This document shows, piece after piece, positions 8,102-17,830 of a DNA stretch of 47,991 bases. Each line of letters starts with the position of its first letter. The first letter of the stretch is position 1. The stretch comes from an uncultured Alphaproteobacteria bacterium. GTDB lineage: Bacteria > Pseudomonadota > Alphaproteobacteria > HIMB59. The translations under genes and the position numbers were made by a program. The notes under the pieces were generated by a model that was not told the DNA's origin, did not search any database, and was given only the letters and a program-made list of their open reading frames with translations. The stretch is from the NCBI GenBank assembly GCA_902527545.1, contig CABZPR010000008.1, forward strand, positions 1-47,991, in the 5' to 3' direction.

Positions 8102-9292
8102 TTAGCGAGCTTGTTTTATACTTTGAGTAACAATGTCTTTCATTTGCAACAATGATGCTTCTTTTGGATTTGTTGCATAGGCTTGATCCTGCATAGCTTT
8201 TTTTGCAATCCTTTCAGCACAGTCTTCAGGAACATCAATTTCACTTAAACTTTTAGGGATATTTAATCTATCAAGTAACAATTCAATATTTTGAGTAAAT
8301 GCATTTACTGTATGATTTTCAAATTGCATGGCTTCTGACATTCTTTGAACTTTTTCATCCATACCTGGTAAATTGAAATGAAGAACAGGCGGTAAAACAA
8401 TAGCATTCGTTAAACCATGATGAGTATTAAATTCTGCTCCAACCATGTGGGATATTGAATGAACATTACCTAATCCCTTTAAAAAGGATATTCCTCCCAA
8501 ATATGATCCTATGATCATTGCACCTCTTGCCAACAAATTATTTGGTTCTTCTACAGCTAAAACAAGAGATTTTGAAATTAAATTAAGACTTTCCAAAGCA
8601 GCTCCATCACAAAGTGGATGAAAACCTGGCACACAGTATCCCTCGATACTATGTACAAGAGCATCGACACCTGTCCACGCTGTTAATTTTGGAGGTAATT
8701 CTAATGTTAACTCTGGATCTACTAGTGTGAATATAGGTCTTACATCTGGATGCCAGATGCAAAATTTCATTCCTTTTTCTAAATGTGTAACCATTGCTGT
8801 TATTTCTGTTTCAGCCCCGGTTCCTGCAGTTGTTGGGACAGTTATTATTTTTGGAAATGCATTTTCTTTTGTTATTTTTGGTACTGGTTGTTCAAACTCA
8901 AAATCCCATAATGGGGTTTCACTATTAACAGTTAAACATATAGACTTACCACCATCCATAGCACTACCACCACCAATAGCTATGATTGAGTCGTGACTTC
9001 CATTTTTAAACTGGTCACATCCTTTTGATATCTCATCATCTCGTGGGTTAGGCGATATATTATAAAATAAATCTGATTTAATATTATTTTTAGATAATAA
9101 TGCTATTAACTTCTTAATAAAAGGAAGATCCTTGCTGCCACTATCTGTTACAATAAGAGGATTTTTAATATCAAATTCCTCACAAAATTTTGCAATTTCA
9201 TTAAATCTCCCTGGTCCGTAATATGTGGTTGTCGGAAAAGTCCAGTCTTGGTTAGAGAGGATATCTTTTTCGTTTAGTTTAAAGTTTTTCAT
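8102..9292 (-). CDS. Iron-type (group III) alcohol dehydrogenase
   Basis: A 396-residue member of the Fe-ADH family: the nucleotide motif GGGSAMDGGKS at 107-117, VPTTAGTGAE at 152-161, and metal ligands Asp210 and His214 (GVDALVHSIEGY), His278 (GLGNVHS) and His292 (NTHHGL), spaced as in FucO. It interconverts an alcohol and an aldehyde or ketone with NAD(P)H. It is the first gene of the minus-strand operon 9292-3670; the promoter must lie in the 41 bases shared with the divergent transporter at 9334 or inside that gene. Maleylacetate reductase and hydroxyacid-oxoacid transhydrogenase are related alternatives. Confidence 0.92.
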   Translation of the reverse strand: MKNFKLNEKDILSNQDWTFPTTTYYGPGRFNEIAKFCEEFDIKNPLIVTDSGSKDLPFIKKLIALLSKNNIKSDLFYNISPNPRDDEISKGCDQFKNGSHDSIIAIGGGSAMDGGKSICLTVNSETPLWDFEFEQPVPKITKENAFPKIITVPTTAGTGAETEITAMVTHLEKGMKFCIWHPDVRPIFTLVDPELTLELPPKLTAWTGVDALVHSIEGYCVPGFHPLCDGAALESLNLISKSLVLAVEEPNNLLARGAMIIGSYLGGISFLKGLGNVHSISHMVGAEFNTHHGLTNAIVLPPVLHFNLPGMDEKVQRMSEAMQFENHTVNAFTQNIELLLDRLNIPKSLSEIDVPEDCAERIAKKAMQDQAYATNPKEASLLQMKDIVTQSIKQAR

Positions 9293-9333
9293 TTAGAATA
9301 ATAAAGTTTATAACAAGTTAATAGTGATATGAA

Positions 9334-10245
9334 ATGATTAATTTTATTTATAATCAAAAAAATACATTTCTTGCAATCTCTGCAATGGTTATTGGAGTTA
9401 TATTCATAGATATACATGGATTGATTGTAAAATATTTAGGAGGTGAGTATTCTACAATTCAACTAGCTCTTTTTAGAAATACTTTTGCGATAATCCCCCT
9501 AATACTTTTACTAATTTATAATAAAGAAAGCTCAGACCTTTTTAAAAATTTAAATAAAAAATTTATTTTATTTTGTTTTATCAGAGGTTCTTGTTTTTTG
9601 GCTATTAATATCTTGTATTACATTGCAATAAATAATATGGAATTTGCTACAGCATCTACACTAACTTTTTCCTCTACATTTTTTATAGTAATTTTATCAA
9701 TCTTCTTTTTAGGAGACAGAGTGGGTATATATAGATGGTCAGCTGTTATAATTGGCTTTGTTGGAGTTGTAATGATTATGAAACCTAATAGTAGTATTTT
9801 TTCTTATTATTCCATTTTACCAATACTAGTTGCTTTCTTATGGGCTGTCCAAGTGATAGTACTAAAATTTATACCAGATAATTTTTCTACAGGAAAAATT
9901 CAATTCTATTCTCTCTTTTCATCTTTTCTTGGTTCATTAATATTTATTTTTTTTACAACTGGTCATACATATATTGAGAGCAATACTGACTTTTTAATTT
10001 TATCATTAATTGGTATTTTTGGAGGAACAGCTGCAATTCTATTTATTTACTCTTATAGGTTAATAGCAGCTAGTAAAATCGCAGTTTTTGAATATTTAGC
10101 AATACCCTCATCTTTTATTCTAGCATGGATATTTTTTGGTGAAGCACCTTTTGATCAACTTTTCCCTGGAGTTTTATTAATAGTTTTTGCTGGAATGATT
10201 ATTATTTGGAGAGATAAAAATAAGAAAATTAATAAACCAAACTAA
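9334..10245 (+). CDS. DMT-family (EamA) inner-membrane transporter
   Basis: A 303-residue protein with about ten membrane helices in two EamA repeats (roughly 10-145 and 155-295). The first repeat ends in a helix followed by LGDRVGIYRWSAVIIGFVGV, a pattern typical of S-adenosylmethionine/RhaT-like exporters; the second ends FFGEAPFDQLFPGVLLIVF. It is divergent from the alcohol dehydrogenase operon across 41 bases and convergent with the ATPase gene ending at 10255. Substrate unknown. It is only distantly similar to the exporter at 5781-6674. Confidence 0.88.
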   Translation: MINFIYNQKNTFLAISAMVIGVIFIDIHGLIVKYLGGEYSTIQLALFRNTFAIIPLILLLIYNKESSDLFKNLNKKFILFCFIRGSCFLAINILYYIAINNMEFATASTLTFSSTFFIVILSIFFLGDRVGIYRWSAVIIGFVGVVMIMKPNSSIFSYYSILPILVAFLWAVQVIVLKFIPDNFSTGKIQFYSLFSSFLGSLIFIFFTTGHTYIESNTDFLILSLIGIFGGTAAILFIYSYRLIAASKIAVFEYLAIPSSFILAWIFFGEAPFDQLFPGVLLIVFAGMIIIWRDKNKKINKPN

Positions 10246-10254
10246 ATGTTTATA

Positions 10255-11289
10255 TCATTTAGATTTCATAGACTTCATGACTATGGTTCGATCAATTTCT
10301 CCAACTAACTCACCAGATTGTGCATTTATTATAGGGTAGGCTGTATCATCCTCACATATCTGGTCAATTAATGTTTCAATTTTAGCATTTTCATCTATGC
10401 ATTTAGTTTTATCTGAAAATAATTTCTTTGACTCATCAGAACATTCCTTACGCATAACTTTTCCAGCACTTAATACTTTATATTTTGGAACATCTTCACA
10501 AAAATCTTTAACGTATTTGTCAACTGGATTTGCCACAATTTCTTCAGGTGTTCCAACTTGAGAAATCTCTCCATCTTTCATGATAGCAATATGATCGCCC
10601 ATTTTTATTGCCTCTAAAAAATCATGAGTAATAAATACCATAGTGCGTTGCAATTTTTTTTGAATGTCTAATAGCTCGTCTTGCATTTCTCGTCTAATTA
10701 ATGGGTCTAAAGCAGAAAATGGCTCATCAAATATTAAGATTTCTGGTTCAACTGCCATCGCTCGTGCTAAACCAACTCTTTGTTGCATTCCTCCCGAGAG
10801 TTCTCTTGGATAATTATTATGCCAACCTTTTAAACCAACAAGATTTAAAGACTCTGTAGCCTTGTCTAATCTTTCTTGTTTTTTTTCTCCCCTAATTTCT
10901 AAACCATAAGAAATATTTTCAAGAACTGTCCGATGTGGAAAAAGACCAAAGTGTTGAAATACCATACTCATTTTATTTCTTCTAAGATCTAGAAGGCTAT
11001 TTCTACTTATTTTTGTAATGTCAGTATCATCAATAATTACCGATCCAGATGTAGGTTCAATTAATCTAGTTAAACATCTTACTAAAGTTGATTTTCCACT
11101 ACCTGATAATCCCATTACAACAAAGGTTTCACCTTTTTGAATGGAAAAGCTGACATCTTTTACAGCTACTACATGTCCAGTTTTTTCTTGGACTTCGTCT
11201 CTACTTAAATTTGGATCTAAATTGTCTAAAATTCTTTTTTCATCATTGCCAAAAATTTTCCATATATTTGAGCAAATAATTTTATCCAT
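10255..11289 (-). CDS. proV: Quaternary-amine/betaine ABC importer, ATPase subunit (ProV/OpuAA type)
   Basis: The 344-residue ATPase has an N-terminal extension typical of ProV (about 40 residues before the core), Walker A GLSGSGKST at 60-68, the Q-loop FQHFGLFPH at 111-119, signature LSGGMQQR at 164-171 and Walker B LIFDEP at 185-190. The tail (280-344) looks like one shortened CBS-type regulatory segment instead of two full CBS domains. It energises uptake of a glycine-betaine-like compound. It is divergent from the permease gene across 97 bases, so subunits are split between two transcripts, with the binding protein further away at 18848. Confidence 0.92.
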   Translation of the reverse strand: MDKIICSNIWKIFGNDEKRILDNLDPNLSRDEVQEKTGHVVAVKDVSFSIQKGETFVVMGLSGSGKSTLVRCLTRLIEPTSGSVIIDDTDITKISRNSLLDLRRNKMSMVFQHFGLFPHRTVLENISYGLEIRGEKKQERLDKATESLNLVGLKGWHNNYPRELSGGMQQRVGLARAMAVEPEILIFDEPFSALDPLIRREMQDELLDIQKKLQRTMVFITHDFLEAIKMGDHIAIMKDGEISQVGTPEEIVANPVDKYVKDFCEDVPKYKVLSAGKVMRKECSDESKKLFSDKTKCIDENAKIETLIDQICEDDTAYPIINAQSGELVGEIDRTIVMKSMKSK

Positions 11290-11386
11290 ATTATTCAGGT
11301 TTAAGGCTATTATAATTGTGAATTAATACTATTAAAATAAAATTATTTTTATAAATTCTTATATAGTTGATTAAATATAATTTAAT

Positions 11387-13510
11387 ATGTCTTTAGATCA
11401 AAATACAGCCATTAAAAATAAATTAAATAAAAATATAATCTTTTACATAAGTATTTTTATTATTGGGGCAGTAGCATATTATCTGTCGATTATTAATGAA
11501 GATCCTACAGTATTTCCTAAATCTATTACTGATGAATTTAAATTTACTGCATGGATAAATGCCGGAGAGGATTATTTAAAAGATAACTATAGATGGATAA
11601 CGAGATTATTTGCATCTTTTTTACAAGCTGGTTACATGGCCTTGGAAAATTTCTTTGTTGAGTCTCCATGGATTTTAATAATGTCTTTAATGGCTCTTCC
11701 AGCTCTAGCATATGGAGGTATAAAACTAGCCCTATTTTGTATGTTTACAGTTTATTTTTGGGGAGCTGTGGATATGTGGGAAGTCTCAATGCAAACATTA
11801 GCATTAATGGGCTTATCAGTAATTTTATCTGTAATTTTTGGAGTTATCCTAGGAATACTCAGTTCTCAAAGTGATAGATTTGAAAATTTTCTAAAACCTA
11901 TTTTAGACACCATGCAAGTAATGCCTGCCTTTGTATATTTATTCCCCGCTATGTTCTTTTTTGGAATTGGTGGTGCTCCAGCAATACTTGCTACATTAAT
12001 TTATGCTATGCCTCCAATTATTAGGTTAACAAATTTAGGAATAAGACAAGTATCTAAAGAAACAATAGAGTCAGCTGAGTCTTTTGGATCTAATAAATTT
12101 CAGCTTTTATTTAAAATTAAAATTCCAATGGCCTTACCAAGTATTATGATGGGTGTTAATCAAACAATTATGATGGCATTAGCTTTAGTTGTTCTTGCTA
12201 CTTTTATTGGTGCTGAGGGTTTAGGTGGTCAAGTATGGCAAGCAATTAGAAAATTAGATGTTGGTTGGGCAATGGAAGGGGGCTTGTGTATTTTATTTAT
12301 GGCAATAATGTTTGACAGAATAAGTAGTGCTATTAGTAAAGAAAAAGAAACCTTACCAGATGATGTAGAAAAATTTTACTTATTACCGCAAAATTTACAC
12401 AGAAACCCCATCGCAAACTTAATTGAGTTACCCTTGAGAATATCTGTAAAGCTTATAAATATATTTTTTAGAACTATTATTAATGTCTTTGCTAATATAA
12501 TTGCTAGCTTAATTTCTCTTTTTAATAAATCTAATAATAATTCAATTAAAAATTTTATAAATCAACGATATTTTTTATTCTCATCATTTTTAATTTTTAT
12601 ATTCATTTTTATTTTTGATGCATACATTTATACTATAGGAACTTTCCCAGAAACTTGGACAATTGATATCCAAAAACCAATAGAAGATACTGTTAAGGCA
12701 ATGACTCTTGATCCTGGTTTTATATCATTTGCGAAAGGTATGAAGTATTTTGTTTACTTGTATTTACTAAACCCATTAAATTTATTTCTTACTCAGATAC
12801 CTTGGTGGTATACAATGATTGTTTTCATACTTATTGGATATGTGACTGTAGGAATAAAGTTTGCCACAATTACTGCGATATTATTAGCCTTTATTGGAGC
12901 TACAGGTATGTGGGTGCATTCAATGATTACGTTATCTTCAGTATTGGTTTCAGTATTAATTTGCTTTGTTATAGGTGTACCGCTTGGAGTAATAGCATCC
13001 TACAATAAATGGTACAGAGATATCCAAAATGTTGTTTTAGATGCAATGCAAACTTTGCCTTATTTTTGCTATTTAATTCCTGTTTTAATGTTTTTTGGTG
13101 GAAATATAGTATCTGCAGTTATTGCAACTGTTATATATTCTGTACCACCAATAATAAGATTAACAGCTCTTGGTTTGTCACAAGTGTCAGGAAGCTATTC
13201 AGAGGTATCTAAATCTTTTGGAGGAACAGGAATTCAAACTTTAAATAAAGTAAAATTTCCATTAGCTGTACCCAGTCTCGTTATGGGTTTTAATCAAACT
13301 GTAATTATGGCTTTCGCAATGCAAATTGTTACACCATTGATTGGAGGAAAAGGTCTAGGACTCCAAGTATTTAACGCACTTCAAAGATCAGATACAGGTA
13401 GAGGTCTATCAGCTGGTTTGGCTATCGTTCTTCTTGCTATTATCATAGATAGGATAACCCACGCCTGGACTAAGAAGCAAAGACAAGCCCTTGGATTAGA
13501 TAAATCCTAA
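11387..13510 (+). CDS. proW: Betaine-type ABC importer permease, two ProW domains fused
   Basis: This 707-residue membrane protein contains two consecutive BPD_transp_1 domains. The first (about 130-310) holds the EAA-like loop IKIPMALPSIMMGVNQT and the second (about 510-700) the matching loop VKFPLAVPSLVMGFNQT; both are followed by I-G-x-x-G-L-G-x-Q-V. ProW is normally a single domain (about 350 aa) working as a homodimer, so here both halves of the pore are one polypeptide, and each begins with its own N-terminal helices. The stop TAA shares a base with the next ATG, so the molybdoenzyme is translationally coupled to import. Confidence 0.93.
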   Translation: MSLDQNTAIKNKLNKNIIFYISIFIIGAVAYYLSIINEDPTVFPKSITDEFKFTAWINAGEDYLKDNYRWITRLFASFLQAGYMALENFFVESPWILIMSLMALPALAYGGIKLALFCMFTVYFWGAVDMWEVSMQTLALMGLSVILSVIFGVILGILSSQSDRFENFLKPILDTMQVMPAFVYLFPAMFFFGIGGAPAILATLIYAMPPIIRLTNLGIRQVSKETIESAESFGSNKFQLLFKIKIPMALPSIMMGVNQTIMMALALVVLATFIGAEGLGGQVWQAIRKLDVGWAMEGGLCILFMAIMFDRISSAISKEKETLPDDVEKFYLLPQNLHRNPIANLIELPLRISVKLINIFFRTIINVFANIIASLISLFNKSNNNSIKNFINQRYFLFSSFLIFIFIFIFDAYIYTIGTFPETWTIDIQKPIEDTVKAMTLDPGFISFAKGMKYFVYLYLLNPLNLFLTQIPWWYTMIVFILIGYVTVGIKFATITAILLAFIGATGMWVHSMITLSSVLVSVLICFVIGVPLGVIASYNKWYRDIQNVVLDAMQTLPYFCYLIPVLMFFGGNIVSAVIATVIYSVPPIIRLTALGLSQVSGSYSEVSKSFGGTGIQTLNKVKFPLAVPSLVMGFNQTVIMAFAMQIVTPLIGGKGLGLQVFNALQRSDTGRGLSAGLAIVLLAIIIDRITHAWTKKQRQALGLDKS

Positions 13511-15855
13511 TGGGTTTTAAGAAAGATCTTCCCTTAACTAGTTCGCATTGGGGAACTTATAGAGCAAAAGTAAATAATGGGAAAGTTACAGAATTAATTG
13601 GATGGGAAAATGATAAAGATCCATCACCAATAGGTCCAGGTATAGTAGACATTCACGATAATAAAACGCGAATTGATAAACCTATGATAAGAAAAAGTTG
13701 GATTGATAATGGACCAGGAACAAACAATAACTTAAGAGGGATTGATCCTTTTGTAGCTGTATCTTGGGATGAAGCTGAAAATATAGTGGCAAAAGAATTA
13801 AATAGAGTAAGAGAAAACTTTGGTAATTCCTCAATATTTGGTGGATCTTATGGCTGGGCTAGTGCTGGAAGATTTCATCATGCTCAAAGTCAACTACATC
13901 GTTTTTTAAATTGCATTGGTGGCTACACAAGATCAAAGTTTACTTATAGTTTTGCAGCAGCAGAAGCAATGGTTCCCCATATACTTGGAAGTTATAGAGC
14001 CTATCTTGATACTTGCACTAGTTGGGACTCAATCGAAGAAAACACAGAACTATTTGTATGTTTTGGAGGAGTTCCTTTAAAAAATGGTCAAATTGCCCAA
14101 GGTGGTACTGGAAGTCATAATCAAAAAGAAAAACTTATTAGTTCCGCTAAAGCTGGCATAAAATTTGTAAATTTGAGTCCATTGAAAAGTGACTTGTTAG
14201 ATGAGGTTAAAGGAAAGTGGTTACCTTTAAGACCTAATACTGATGTAGCAATTATGCTCGGTCTAGCACACACTCTATACAAAGAAAATTTATATAGTGA
14301 AATATTTATTAAAAAATACACAGAAGGTTTTGATATTTTTTTACCATATCTTTTAGGAGATTTAGATGGAGTTGTAAAAGATGCTAATTGGGCTTCAGAA
14401 ATAAGTGAAATCTCATCAGATGAAATTATTTCTTTGGCAAGAGACATGTCCTCAAAGCGAACTATGATATCTGTTAGTTGGTCTTTAACTCGCCAAGATC
14501 ATGGTGAACAGCCTTTTTGGGCAGCAATTATGTTGGCATCAATGTTGGGTCAAATAGGTTTACCAGGTGGTGGTTTTGGATTTGGTTATAGTGCAACAAA
14601 TCACATTGGTGGTCAGTTTTCTATTATTCCTGGAGCTGCTTTTCCACAATCTGACAATAAAATTGATAATTTTATCCCAGTTGCAAGGATTAGTGACTTA
14701 CTTTTAAATCCGGGTGAAACTTTTCATTTTGATGGCAAGGAGTATGAATATCCTGATATTAAATTAATTTATTGGGCAGGTGGAAATCCATTTCATCATC
14801 ATCAAGATATTAATAAACTTTTGCTAGCTTGGCAAAAACCTGAAACTATCATTTCTAATGAATGGTGCTGGAATTCTTTAGCTAAATATTCAGATATTAT
14901 CTTACCTTGTACCACTCCACTTGAAAGACAAGATATAATGCTTACCCCAAGAGATCCTTATGTAATTTCAATGTCAAAATTAGTTGAACCTTTTAAAGAG
15001 GCTAAAAGTGATTTTGATATTTTTAAAGGAATTGCAAAAAAAATGGATGTAGAAAATCTTTTTACTGAAGGAAGAGATGAAGAAGATTGGCAAAAATGGA
15101 TTTATCAAGAAACATCAGTCAAATCAAAATCATTAAAAAATATTGATTTTCCTAGCTATCAGGAGTTTAGAAAAATAGGGTGGTTTAAAGTTCCACCACC
15201 AAAAGAAAATACAATAATGTTAAAAGATTTCAGAGAAGATCCTACTAAATTCCCGCTCTCAACTCCAAGTGGAAAAATAGAAATATATTCTAAAACAGTA
15301 GATAGTTTTAATTATGATGATTGTCCTGGTCATCCAACCTGGTTAGAACCCTGTGAATGGCTTGGTAGTAAAAATAAAAACTATCCTTTACATTTAATAT
15401 CTAATCAACCAAAAAATAAATTACATAGTCAAATGGATCACGGAGGCTATAGTAAATCTTTTAAAATTAAAGATCGTGAGCCAATTGAAATGAATAGTGT
15501 TGATGCGAGCAATCGAGGAATAAATGAGGGAGATATAGTAAAACTTTTTAATGACAGAGGTTCCTGTTTAGCTGGTGTAAACATTAATGATAATATTCGC
15601 CCTGGAGTTGTTCAAATTAGTACAGGTGCATGGTACGACCCTGAGGACTCTAAAAATTTAAAAACTATCTGTAAACATGGTAATCCTAATGTCCTTACAA
15701 AAGACAAAGGAACTTCAAAATTAGGTCAAGGTCCTATAGCACACTCATGTCTCATCGAAGTAGAATTAGTTAAAGATAAAATTTCACCTGTGACTGCATT
15801 TGATCCTCCTGTTATTATTCGTGATTATAAATCTAATAGAGTCATTGATAAATAA
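13510..15855 (+). CDS. Cytosolic molybdopterin S/N-oxide reductase (DMSO reductase family, BisC-like)
   Basis: A 781-residue bis-MGD enzyme of the DMSO/TMAO/biotin-sulfoxide reductase group. Key residues fall at the same numbers as mature Rhodobacter DMSO reductase: Tyr114 and Trp116 (SYGWAS) and the Mo-ligand Ser147 (FTYSFAAAEAMVPHILG). From memory, Tyr114 is lacking in TMAO reductase TorA and favours S-oxides. There is no twin-arginine signal and no N-terminal FeS motif, as in cytosolic BisC (777 aa). The C-terminal domain starts near 620 with YPLHLISNQPKNKLHSQ and binds the cofactor. Lying between an osmolyte permease and a folate-dependent methyltransferase-like gene suggests it reduces an imported oxide; methionine or biotin sulfoxide are alternatives. 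Confidence 0.92.
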   Translation: MGFKKDLPLTSSHWGTYRAKVNNGKVTELIGWENDKDPSPIGPGIVDIHDNKTRIDKPMIRKSWIDNGPGTNNNLRGIDPFVAVSWDEAENIVAKELNRVRENFGNSSIFGGSYGWASAGRFHHAQSQLHRFLNCIGGYTRSKFTYSFAAAEAMVPHILGSYRAYLDTCTSWDSIEENTELFVCFGGVPLKNGQIAQGGTGSHNQKEKLISSAKAGIKFVNLSPLKSDLLDEVKGKWLPLRPNTDVAIMLGLAHTLYKENLYSEIFIKKYTEGFDIFLPYLLGDLDGVVKDANWASEISEISSDEIISLARDMSSKRTMISVSWSLTRQDHGEQPFWAAIMLASMLGQIGLPGGGFGFGYSATNHIGGQFSIIPGAAFPQSDNKIDNFIPVARISDLLLNPGETFHFDGKEYEYPDIKLIYWAGGNPFHHHQDINKLLLAWQKPETIISNEWCWNSLAKYSDIILPCTTPLERQDIMLTPRDPYVISMSKLVEPFKEAKSDFDIFKGIAKKMDVENLFTEGRDEEDWQKWIYQETSVKSKSLKNIDFPSYQEFRKIGWFKVPPPKENTIMLKDFREDPTKFPLSTPSGKIEIYSKTVDSFNYDDCPGHPTWLEPCEWLGSKNKNYPLHLISNQPKNKLHSQMDHGGYSKSFKIKDREPIEMNSVDASNRGINEGDIVKLFNDRGSCLAGVNINDNIRPGVVQISTGAWYDPEDSKNLKTICKHGNPNVLTKDKGTSKLGQGPIAHSCLIEVELVKDKISPVTAFDPPVIIRDYKSNRVIDK

Positions 15856-17052
15856 ATGGGAAATTTACAAGAAGAAGCTGATCTAAACCAAACAATTCAA
15901 ATTAGTGCGCGTAGATTTGAAGAGTCTCCATTCATTCAGCGCACTAATACTTTGAACATGGTCAGAGGTGTTTATGCAGGAAGATACTTTCCTATGAAAA
16001 TTGATGAAGATCCTTCAGAAAAATATTGGCTTTTAAGACAAAAAGCTCTTTTATTTGATGTTCCAGAAAAACCGATAGAAATATCAGGAAAAGACTCAGT
16101 TTCTTTTTTGAATAAAGTACTGACAAGAGATATTTCAAAAACAAAAATTGGCAGAGGTTATTATGCACTTGCCTGTACACCAAAAGGTGGAATTTTCATG
16201 GATGGAGTTTTATTTAGATTTGATGAAGAAAAGTTTTGGTACGTTCAAGCAGATGGCCCATTTGAAGATTGGCTTATTGCTCATAGTTCAAATTATGATG
16301 TTCAAATAAAAGACCCTAAATCTAGAGTTCTTCAAATTCAAGGTCCGGCATCAATCGATATCATGAAGTTAGCTTCCAGTGGAAAGATTGATGAAAATAT
16401 GCCTTATTTTACATCTAATTTTTTTGATTTAGGAGGGCAAACTTTATATGTCTCAAGAACAGGTTTTACAAATGAATTAGGATTTGAAATTTTTTGTGAT
16501 GGTTTTAAAACAGACCATTTGGCTCTATGGGACTATCTTATTGAATGTGGTAAACCATATGGTATGAAATTTTCTGCCTCTAGAGCCATGACAATTAGAA
16601 GAATTGAGGGTGGTATTTTTGGAAATTTAACTGATATAGATACAACAATTACTCCTTTCGAAGCTGGCCTTGGGTATTTTGTGAATATGGATAAAGATTT
16701 TATCGGTAAAGATGCTTTAATTAAAAAAGATAAAAGAACTTGTTTATTTGGAATAACTTGTAAAACCGCAGTTCCTAAAGCTGGAAGTAAAATAAAAATT
16801 AATGATAAACAAGTCGGTTACATAACAGCAGGTGTACCGTCTCCAACTCTCCAACAAGGAATTGGTTATGTAAGATTTTATGAACCAAATGATTATATGA
16901 ATAAAGAGATAGAAATAATTCTCCCAGATAATTCTTCACACACCGGAGTTGTTGTGGATTTACCTTTTTACGATAAAGAAAAAAAAATTGTAAAGGGTAT
17001 AGATAGATCTATTCCCATTAAACCTGAAAGTAATTCTTTCGATGCAAAATAA
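15856..17052 (+). CDS. GcvT/DmdA-like folate-dependent aminomethyltransferase-family protein
   Basis: A 398-residue stand-alone GcvT-fold protein. Visible family motifs include LFDVPEKP near 68, SRTGFTNELGFEIF around 200, the conserved RRIEGG near 252, and TPFEAGLGYFVNMDKDFIGK around 270-290, followed by a C-terminal barrel. Relatives use tetrahydrofolate to take a one-carbon or methyl group from glycine, sarcosine/dimethylglycine or DMSP (DmdA). It has no FAD domain, unlike dimethylglycine dehydrogenase. The start abuts the molybdoenzyme stop and the end overlaps the next gene by 11 bases. I infer a demethylation step on the imported compound; the actual methyl donor is unknown. Confidence 0.87.
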   Translation: MGNLQEEADLNQTIQISARRFEESPFIQRTNTLNMVRGVYAGRYFPMKIDEDPSEKYWLLRQKALLFDVPEKPIEISGKDSVSFLNKVLTRDISKTKIGRGYYALACTPKGGIFMDGVLFRFDEEKFWYVQADGPFEDWLIAHSSNYDVQIKDPKSRVLQIQGPASIDIMKLASSGKIDENMPYFTSNFFDLGGQTLYVSRTGFTNELGFEIFCDGFKTDHLALWDYLIECGKPYGMKFSASRAMTIRRIEGGIFGNLTDIDTTITPFEAGLGYFVNMDKDFIGKDALIKKDKRTCLFGITCKTAVPKAGSKIKINDKQVGYITAGVPSPTLQQGIGYVRFYEPNDYMNKEIEIILPDNSSHTGVVVDLPFYDKEKKIVKGIDRSIPIKPESNSFDAK

Positions 17053-17830
17053 TTTCCTTAAAAATAAAAAAATTATTTTATCTGCTGGTGCTTCTGGAAT
17101 AGGTCTAGCTACTGTAAAATTATTACTATCACAAGGTGCTTTTGTATATACTTGTGATATTGATAAAAAAAACATTAATAAATTAAAAAAAAATTCATAC
17201 TTTAATAAGAAACTCTTTATATCAGAATGCGATGCTTCAAAAGAAGATGAGGTAAAGAAATTTTATAAAGAAATATCATATAAAACTAAAAAAATAGATG
17301 GACTTATAAATAACATTGGAATAGCTGGACCCACATCCCCTTTAGAGAAAATTAAATCTGATGATTGGGAAAAAACTATACATGTAAATGTAAATAGTCA
17401 CTTTTATTTTACCAAATATGCGATACCCATGATTAAGAAATCTAAAAATGGGTCAATAATCAATATTTCCTCCACAGCTGGTATTGATGGTTTTCCTAAT
17501 AGATCTCCTTATGCGGCAAGCAAATGGGCCTTAGTTGGTATTACTAAAACTTTAGCAATGGAATTAGGAAAATTTAATATACGAGTAAATGCTATATGCC
17601 CTGGTTCTGTTAAAGGTGCGAGAATGATGAGAGTCATAAAAGCGAAAGCAAAAATGCTAAAGCGATCTGTAAGATCCATTGAAAAAGATTTTGTTTCTAT
17701 GAGTTCTTTAAAACAATGGGTTTATGAAGAAGATATAGCAAAAATGTGTTCCTTTTTAATTTCTCAAGATTCCCTTAGAGTCTCAGGTCAAGTAATTTCT
17801 ATTGATGGAAATACTGAGAGAATGGATTAG
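17042..17830 (+). CDS. Short-chain dehydrogenase/reductase (classical SDR)
   Basis: A complete 262-residue classical SDR. The cofactor motif reads SAGASGIG at 14-21 (Ser replaces the usual leading Thr), Asp39 at the end of the second strand suggests NAD(H) preference, LINNIG lies at 88-93, and the catalytic set is Ser144 (INISSTAG), Tyr157 and Lys161 (YAASK). The C-terminus has SGQVISIDGNTE. It oxidises or reduces a hydroxyl/keto group in the cytosol. The start lies inside the preceding methyltransferase-like gene, so it is the fourth gene of the permease operon; its end overlaps the convergent BKACE gene by 4 bases. Confidence 0.92.
   Translation: MQNNFLKNKKIILSAGASGIGLATVKLLLSQGAFVYTCDIDKKNINKLKKNSYFNKKLFISECDASKEDEVKKFYKEISYKTKKIDGLINNIGIAGPTSPLEKIKSDDWEKTIHVNVNSHFYFTKYAIPMIKKSKNGSIINISSTAGIDGFPNRSPYAASKWALVGITKTLAMELGKFNIRVNAICPGSVKGARMMRVIKAKAKMLKRSVRSIEKDFVSMSSLKQWVYEEDIAKMCSFLISQDSLRVSGQVISIDGNTERMD

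Noticed and set aside
12802-13212. Two consecutive out-of-frame open frames inside the permease gene
   Set aside because: Their cysteine- and tyrosine-rich products are typical shadows of a hydrophobic membrane protein in another frame.
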